The notes under the pieces: model-generated
Seen by the model: the letters and a program-made list of their open reading frames with translations, nothing else
Database searches by the model: none
Told to the model about the DNA's origin: nothing
Translations under genes and position numbers: made by a program
Shown: one piece after another, positions 58,848 through 64,000 of the stretch
Layout: every line of letters begins with the position of its first letter
How positions within the stretch are numbered: position 1 is the stretch's first letter
DNA from: Chitinophaga pollutisoli
Lineage (GTDB): Bacteria; Bacteroidota; Bacteroidia; Chitinophagales; Chitinophagaceae
Assembly: GCF_038396755.1 (NCBI RefSeq)
Contig: NZ_CP149822.1
Coordinates: forward strand, 2,852,001-2,916,000
Direction: 5' to 3'
Length of the DNA stretch: 64,000 nt

Positions 58848-60122
58848 TTAGTAGTGGCATTTCTGACACTCGGTGCCGCCCAGCATTTCTACAGTCACGC
58901 TGTCTACTTTGCCTTCTTTCACGTCGTTATGCAGCTTTTCGAAGATGCTGTAGTAGTTATTCTCGGCAAACTGCACTTTCGTGGTACGGTGGCAGTTTAC
59001 GCACCAGCCCATAGACAGGTCGGCGAACTGTTTTACCTCATCCATGTCCTGGATATCGCCGTGGCAGGTCTGGCACTGTACCTTGCCTGCGCTCACGTGT
59101 TGGGAGTGGTTGAAGTAAACGTGGTCGGGCAGGCTGTGGATTTTCTTCCATTCGATCGGCTGGCCCGGCTTGGTGTAACGACCGGCGTCCTTATCCCAGC
59201 CTACATGATCGAACAGTTTCTGGATCTCAGCGGTACCGTTCACTTTCTTGCCTTCAGCCGTGTACAGGTCCGGACCGGTATACTCGGTAACAGCCTTGTG
59301 GCAGTTCATACACACGTTCTCCGAAGGGATCATGGCGTGCTTGCTCTTTTCAGCGGAAGAGTGGCAGTAAAGACAGTTGATCTGATTGATGCCCGCGTGC
59401 ACTTTGTGGGAGTAGAAGATCGGTTGCTCCGGCATGTAGCCATCCTGACGGCCCAGGTTGATAGCACCCTGGATGGTGTAGTAACCGCCAACGATAAAGA
59501 GCACCAGAATGCAAAGGGCGATGTAAACTTTGTTTTTGTAGAAAGGAACCGGCTCCTGGGTGGCATGGCCTTCTTTCTCGGAAGCCAGCTTGTTCAGGTT
59601 GCTGTTGATCTGCATGAGGATCACCGCAACGATCGCGAGGATCAGGGTGATGATGCCGAAAAGCAGACTGTTGTTACCTGAATCTTTACCTGCGGCCGCT
59701 CCTGCTGCGGCACCGGCATCAGCCTTGGGTGTCGCGGCTTTAGTCTCTTCCTGCTTGATGTATGCCAGCATGTTGTCGATGTCGGCATCAGTCAGCGCGG
59801 GGAAAGCGGTCATCGGCAGTTTATTATACGCGTTGAACAGGTCAACAGCATACTTGTCGCCGGAGGCAATTACGGAAGCGGAGTTGCGGATCCACTTGTG
59901 AAGCAGCGCCTTATCAGCCCATCTGTCTTCAACACCTGCCAGCGCAGGACCTGTCAGTTTTTTGTGCACATTGTGACATGAAGCACAATTCTGCTGAAAT
60001 AGCGTCTTACCTGCACCAGGATCTGCTGCCTGCGCGACGGAGATGGAACTAACCAACCCTGCGCATAGGATAAGAACACTCACAAATTGCTTACGCAAAC
60101 GAATGGAAACACGACGATACAC
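58848..60122 (-). CDS. actA: ACIII multiheme cytochrome ActA with N-terminal cytochrome c domain
   Basis: A 424-residue subunit. Six CxxCH sites are visible: CASCH at 46-50 in an N-terminal cytochrome c domain, then CLYCH, CMNCH, CQTCH, CVNCH and CQKCH in the pentaheme ActA part. A membrane helix (LLFGIITLILAIVAVILMQI) and a second one (VYIALCILVLFIVGGYYTI) separate the two. The extra N-terminal heme domain is known from Bacteroidota ActA. It is the first gene of the operon. Confidence 0.94.
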   Translation of the reverse strand: MYRRVSIRLRKQFVSVLILCAGLVSSISVAQAADPGAGKTLFQQNCASCHNVHKKLTGPALAGVEDRWADKALLHKWIRNSASVIASGDKYAVDLFNAYNKLPMTAFPALTDADIDNMLAYIKQEETKAATPKADAGAAAGAAAGKDSGNNSLLFGIITLILAIVAVILMQINSNLNKLASEKEGHATQEPVPFYKNKVYIALCILVLFIVGGYYTIQGAINLGRQDGYMPEQPIFYSHKVHAGINQINCLYCHSSAEKSKHAMIPSENVCMNCHKAVTEYTGPDLYTAEGKKVNGTAEIQKLFDHVGWDKDAGRYTKPGQPIEWKKIHSLPDHVYFNHSQHVSAGKVQCQTCHGDIQDMDEVKQFADLSMGWCVNCHRTTKVQFAENNYYSIFEKLHNDVKEGKVDSVTVEMLGGTECQKCHY

Positions 60123-60168
60123 AGCCTATTTAGTTTAGATTTGACCTAAGGTTTCTTAAAAGTGCCAG

Positions 60169-60201
60169 CAAAAATAAGACAGAATGTTGACAATTTACCA
60201 A
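60169..60201 (-). promoter_or_regulatory. Promoter of the act-cox operon
   Basis: TATTTTTG on minus (complement of 60169-60176), an exact TAnnTTTG match 46 bases upstream of actA. A TTG (complement of 60199-60201) lies 22 bp further, slightly longer than usual. Confidence 0.5.
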
Positions 60202-60616
60202 CAATCGAAAAAAAATTGTCCTTGTTTTGAAAGCAGTTTTTATATAACATCCGCGAAACACCCTTCCGCCGAAATTATTTCCTGTAGCTAGTTTCAACCG
60301 TTTTACCTCGCCTCGCCGGCTATACGCCCAACGCAATTCCTGACAAAAATCATATTCCCTCACGAAGGATAAACGCTGTTGACTGTAATACTATTTTTGC
60401 ATGGAGTTTTCAACCAGACTATCGGATAGTGCCTCGCTTTTTGGTTCCTTACCGGGTAAAGTAATGCCTCATCGTACAACAAGATACGTATAAAGAAGGT
60501 TGTATGGCCATGATTTTGCGCATTCTCACCGTGTGAAGCTCGTCATTTTCACCCCATGACCCGGGCTTGTCCTTAAAATTATGGAAATTTACTGTTACCG
60601 GAAATGGTTATCTGCC
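60202..60616. other. Intergenic region between actA and purN
   Basis: About 415 bp between the divergent act operon and purN. I see no gene or RNA with support. A minus-strand frame at 60130-60363 is unconvincing in composition. Confidence 0.4.
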
Positions 60617-60624
60617 TATTTTTG
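60617..60624 (+). promoter_or_regulatory. Promoter -7 element of purN
   Basis: TATTTTTG, an exact TAnnTTTG match, 21 bases before the GTG at 60646. Confidence 0.45.
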
Positions 60625-60645
60625 CACCTTAATTTATATACAAGC

Positions 60646-61209
60646 GTGAAAAACATCGCCATTTTCGCCTCCGGCGCCGGCTCAAACGCCAAAAAGATCA
60701 TCGATCACCTCAAAGGCAACCCCACCATCCAGGTGGCCGCCATCGTTTCCAACAAACCCGACGCCGGCGTCCTCAAAATCGCTGCCGACGAAAACATACC
60801 CTCCTATATTATAGATAAAGAAAACTTCTTCCGGGGAGATAATTATGTTAAACTGATGAAGGACCTCCGCATCGACCTCATCGTCCTCGCCGGTTTCCTC
60901 TGGAAAGTGCCCGACAACCTCGTCCAGGCCTTCCCCGACAAAATCATTAACATCCACCCCGCCCTCCTGCCCAAATACGGCGGCAAAGGCATGTACGGCC
61001 ACTTCGTCCACGAAGCCGTCATCGCCGCCAAAGACCCCGAAAGCGGCATTACCATCCACTTCGTCAACGAAAAATACGATGACGGCGCCACCATCCTCCA
61101 GGAAAAATGCGCCATCACCCCCGACGATACGCCGGACACCCTCGCAAAAAAGGTGCAGGCTCTCGAACACCAATGGTTCCCCGTTATTGTGGAACGATTA
61201 TTGACCTGA
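60646..61209 (+). CDS. purN: Phosphoribosylglycinamide formyltransferase
   Basis: Transfers the formyl group of 10-formyltetrahydrofolate to GAR in purine synthesis. With the GTG start at 60646 the protein has 187 residues and begins VKNIAIFASGAGSNAKKII, which is the family start; an in-frame ATG at 60604 would precede the predicted transcription start. Catalytic N102, H104 (INIHPALLPKYGGKGMYG) and D145 (VNEKYDDGATI) are present. Confidence 0.95.
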   Translation: MKNIAIFASGAGSNAKKIIDHLKGNPTIQVAAIVSNKPDAGVLKIAADENIPSYIIDKENFFRGDNYVKLMKDLRIDLIVLAGFLWKVPDNLVQAFPDKIINIHPALLPKYGGKGMYGHFVHEAVIAAKDPESGITIHFVNEKYDDGATILQEKCAITPDDTPDTLAKKVQALEHQWFPVIVERLLT

Positions 61210-61265
61210 TTACGGCAGGCGGGCGACCTACACCCGCCGCCCCCACACCTAACCCGGCAAGACGT

Positions 61266-61922
61266 ATGAAAAGAATCTTTACCATTCTTCTCCTCGCAAC
61301 AGCAGCACATTCCGCCCTCGCGCAGGAAGAACCATTCCGCAAAAAAACCTACATCAAAGTCAATCCGACCACCATCATCAACGAGCTCGACCTCTACCTC
61401 GAGCAGGACCTTTCCGAAACCCTCAGCCTCGAAATCGGCATCTCCGGCATCTACACCGATTACCCCGACTACGTATTCTTTAAAAGAATCAACATCGGTA
61501 AAGAAAATCCCGGCATCTCTACCGAACAATTCGTGGAAGGCCGCGGCATCGGCGTAAGAGCAGGCCTCAAATGGTACCTCGTCCGCCAAAACACCGCCAT
61601 CCGCGCCGGCGGCACCTACTTCGAACCCCTCCTGTTCTTCAAAAAAGTCTTCTACCCAAATGAAAAGGTCACGCTCAATGGCGCGACCTACGAAAATTCC
61701 GGAGATAAAAATGTGTACGGCCTCCAGTTCCTCCTCGGCAGGCAGATGCACCGCGGCCGGTTTATCCTCGACCCCTACCTGGGCGTCGGGTTCCGCGCCA
61801 AAACGTACACCGCCAACAACTTCCGGGTAGGACCGGCAGACGCCATCGAGCAACACACCGACGAAGCCACCAAGTTCCTTCCCAGCCTCCACCTCGGACT
61901 CAAAGTAGGGCTCGGGCTCTGA
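61266..61922 (+). CDS. Small exported outer-membrane-type protein
   Basis: A 218-residue exported protein (signal MKRIFTILLLATAAHSALAQ). The rest shows alternating strands with GIGVRAGLKWYLV, AIRAGGTYFEPLLFF and a C-terminal LHLGLKVGLGL, fitting a beta-barrel. No family is recognised with certainty. The ATG at 61266 directly precedes the signal peptide. It lies between purN and the convergent TonB-dependent receptor, 7 bp from the latter's stop. Confidence 0.7.
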   Translation: MKRIFTILLLATAAHSALAQEEPFRKKTYIKVNPTTIINELDLYLEQDLSETLSLEIGISGIYTDYPDYVFFKRINIGKENPGISTEQFVEGRGIGVRAGLKWYLVRQNTAIRAGGTYFEPLLFFKKVFYPNEKVTLNGATYENSGDKNVYGLQFLLGRQMHRGRFILDPYLGVGFRAKTYTANNFRVGPADAIEQHTDEATKFLPSLHLGLKVGLGL

Positions 61923-61928
61923 AAATAA

Positions 61929-64000
61929 TTACTGCCGCGTAAACCGCAGCCCCAGGAATCCGCGGATACCCTGGTTCGGCGCGAACACATAGGTGGGATC
62001 GAACGTCAGGTTGTAAGGATCTACCGAGCCGTCCGCATTGAAACCCGGCCGCTTGTCGAACGGGTCATGCGCATGCGCGATGCTGTTTTTCGGCGGCAGG
62101 AAATTCAGGATGTTCTTCACTCCGCCATAAATCTCCCATTCCTTCCCCAGCTTCTTCGTTAACTGTACGTTCTGGATACTCCACACCGGCGATTTATCGG
62201 GCCGCGGGTCGTTCGGCTGCACCGGCAGCAACATCGGTCCATATATATTACCGGTATAATCCACCGTAAGCCCCGCCCGCCGGAAAGCATAGCTTACCGA
62301 CCAGGTACCGGTGAACCGCTCTGTCAGCATGGGCCGCGCCCGCACCCCGTTCTCCTTCTGGAAAACCTCCATCATCGTGGCCCCCGCCATGATTTTCAAG
62401 GGAAAGGCAAACGCCAAATCGGCATTCAGGCTGAAACCCTTCGATACGGCATACCCGTCGAGATTGTCGTACAATATGGAGTCGGGCCGCGAATAATCCG
62501 GCATGATACGGTTCGAGAAGTGCGTATAGAACGCTGTCGCATCCAGCCCCAAAAAGGCGCTTCCCAACGGTATCTTCTTGGTATAATTCAAATTGACGTT
62601 CCAGCTGCGCTCCGGCTTCAACTCCGATTCAATCACCACCTCCCGCGCACCGCTCAGCGCCGCATGGTCTTCCGTGAAAATCGACACCACCCTGTACCCC
62701 GTGCCCGCATTCAGCCGCAGCACGTTCTTATAGTTGGGCGACCACTTGTACGCCAGCCGCGGCGTGAATATATTGCCGTGCAGGGAGTTGTAATCGTACC
62801 GCATCCCCAGTAAAAGGTTATGCGCCGTGGCCAGCTTGATCTCGTCCTGCACGAAAATCCCCGGCAAAAAGGTCCGCTGCGGCTTGTTCACATCCTTCTC
62901 TGCCGTCACCACCGTATTATCGTCGTAGAAAGTATACCGGAACGGCAACCCCGCCAGCAGCGTATGCTTCCCGATTTCCTTGTCATACGTCAGCTGCGCG
63001 AAGGCGATCGACTGCTTCGCCAGGAACCAGGTGGTGCCGTACACCGAATTCTGGTTATGGTAATTGAACGAGCCCTGCAACATCAGATGCGGCCGGGTCG
63101 GCAGTTGGTATTGCCCCAGCACCTCCACACGACTGGTGTAAATGCTTTCGCCGTAAACACTGTCTGTCCCGCGGAACTTCTTTTCCCATTGCGTTTGCCC
63201 GCCCCAGCGGTCTTCGTAGAAATATCGCGCCGCCAGGGAAGCGACGCGGTCGTTCTTCCGGTTAAACGACCATTTATTAAATACGCTGATCCGGTGCTGT
63301 TGGGTTACGTCGGTGAAACCGTCGCCGTTACGGTCCGCGGGGTCCTGGTAATTGTAATAATTCACCCCCAGCAGCGACTGCGCCCTCGTCCCCGCTTTGA
63401 AGCGCCAGCCCAGGTCCGCGTTATATTCCTGCCAGGAAGTCGCCATCACGTCTGCAGAAAAAACCGGGGCAGTCACAGGCGATTTGGTGATGATATTGAT
63501 CAGGCCCGCCACCGCTTCGGAACCGTAGAGCGTGGAAGCCGGCCCTTTCACTACTTCCACCCGCTCCACGAGGGAGTTGGGGATGCCGGAAAGGCCATAC
63601 ACGGTCGACAAGGCGCTCACGATGGGCATTCCGTCGATCATCACCATGGTGTACGGGCCTTCGAGCCCGTTGATATGGATGTCGCCCGTGTTGCAGACGT
63701 TGCAGTTCAACTGCGGACGAACGCCGTTGACGTTCTGCAGCGCGTCGAAAATGCTGGGCGTGGGGTTTTTACGGAAAAAGACGGGGGAATAGACTTCCAC
63801 GGGCACCGGGCTTTCCATTTTGGTCACCGGCCGCAGGGTGCCGCTCACCACCACTTCACCGAGATTGGAAGCGGAAGGTTCCAGCCTTATCAGTACGGTA
63901 GTGGTGCCGGAAGATTTGATAGCAACGTTTTGGGTAGCGGTCAGATAGCCAACTGCGCTCACCATCAGCTCATGTTTCCCGGCGGGTACATTCGGAATGA
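61929..64000 (-). CDS. TonB-dependent outer membrane receptor (partial)
   Basis: The C-terminal 690 residues of a receptor whose start lies beyond 64000. The visible start is the end of a carboxypeptidase-like regulatory domain (NVPAGKHELMVSAVGY), then the plug domain with PSIFDALQNVNGVRPQLNC and DIHINGLEGPYTMVMIDG, a CNVC pair, RVEVVKGPASTLYGSEAVAG, then the 22-strand barrel ending GLRFTRQ. Such receptors import metal chelates, vitamins or other ligands using TonB. The CNVC plug motif marks a subfamily whose ligand I cannot name. Confidence 0.93.
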   Translation of the reverse strand, partial: IPNVPAGKHELMVSAVGYLTATQNVAIKSSGTTTVLIRLEPSASNLGEVVVSGTLRPVTKMESPVPVEVYSPVFFRKNPTPSIFDALQNVNGVRPQLNCNVCNTGDIHINGLEGPYTMVMIDGMPIVSALSTVYGLSGIPNSLVERVEVVKGPASTLYGSEAVAGLINIITKSPVTAPVFSADVMATSWQEYNADLGWRFKAGTRAQSLLGVNYYNYQDPADRNGDGFTDVTQQHRISVFNKWSFNRKNDRVASLAARYFYEDRWGGQTQWEKKFRGTDSVYGESIYTSRVEVLGQYQLPTRPHLMLQGSFNYHNQNSVYGTTWFLAKQSIAFAQLTYDKEIGKHTLLAGLPFRYTFYDDNTVVTAEKDVNKPQRTFLPGIFVQDEIKLATAHNLLLGMRYDYNSLHGNIFTPRLAYKWSPNYKNVLRLNAGTGYRVVSIFTEDHAALSGAREVVIESELKPERSWNVNLNYTKKIPLGSAFLGLDATAFYTHFSNRIMPDYSRPDSILYDNLDGYAVSKGFSLNADLAFAFPLKIMAGATMMEVFQKENGVRARPMLTERFTGTWSVSYAFRRAGLTVDYTGNIYGPMLLPVQPNDPRPDKSPVWSIQNVQLTKKLGKEWEIYGGVKNILNFLPPKNSIAHAHDPFDKRPGFNADGSVDPYNLTFDPTYVFAPNQGIRGFLGLRFTRQ

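Noticed and set aside
60130..60363. 77-codon minus-strand ORF upstream of actA
   Set aside because: It overlaps the likely act promoter and its sequence is basic and without a family.

Overview
The window looks like a chromosomal segment of a Bacteroidota bacterium, most likely Chitinophaga or a close relative in the Chitinophagaceae. The signs are Bacteroidota-type promoters (a TAnnTTTG -7 element, sometimes with TTG about 20 bases upstream), the alternative complex III operon actABCDEF joined to an aa3-type oxidase, Rho with a long acidic insert, an IPExxxVDY-family protein and typical Bacteroidota lipoproteins. I see no rRNA, insertion sequence, prophage, CRISPR array or plasmid gene. This is mostly housekeeping chromosome with informative intergenic regions.

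Layout. 1-7.3 kb: the 3' end of an SDR gene, tryptophan 2,3-dioxygenase, an Lrp/AsnC regulator, an odd tRNA-like RNA gene, trmB with three small genes, pterin dehydratase, and a LytS-like kinase with its LytTR response regulator. 7.3-20 kb: chromate transporter, alpha/beta hydrolase, a possible double-glycine-leader peptide, a 2-oxoglutarate oxygenase, ExbD, asnS, rho, two small lipoproteins, a beta-barrel protein, a TetR regulator, a deoxyhypusine-synthase-like enzyme and acpH. 20-36 kb: DUF2911, a gamma-family PLP enzyme, DUF2400, a frameshifted secreted protein, a fatty acid hydroxylase-like protein, a beta-lactamase/NodB fusion, FAH and flavin reductase, UspA, lysS, DoxX and an S9 peptidase. 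36-44 kb: three copies of a small-RNA unit around csaA, an aldo/keto reductase, lptC, an outer membrane protein, coaX (frameshifted), a LON-domain protein, meaB, an SMR transporter with a leader ORF, and a MarR regulator. 44-60 kb, all on the minus strand: act (ACIII), cox, ctaB, SCO and DUF420, a complete quinol-to-oxygen electron transfer module. 60-64 kb: purN, a small outer membrane protein and a TonB-dependent receptor that runs off the end.

The observation I rate highest is a dispersed family of four very short transcription units, all on the minus strand (about 21.05, 36.05, 36.32 and 36.92 kb). Each has a pair of direct repeats exactly 21 bp apart, then a -7 element 32-33 bp downstream, then a transcript of about 60 nt with a conserved 20-nt 5' block, then a terminator hairpin with a conserved loop. 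The hairpin shows a compensatory base-pair change. The repeats resemble binding sites of LytTR regulators, so these look like a regulated multicopy sRNA family. The 5' block is complementary to a translation-start-like sequence. A second candidate is a 145-nt class II tRNA-like gene (2054-2198) with its own promoter and terminator, a huge variable arm and a non-standard anticodon loop.

Two genes (coaX and the secreted protein at 23.4 kb) are broken by apparent indels in homopolymer runs, which may be assembly errors.
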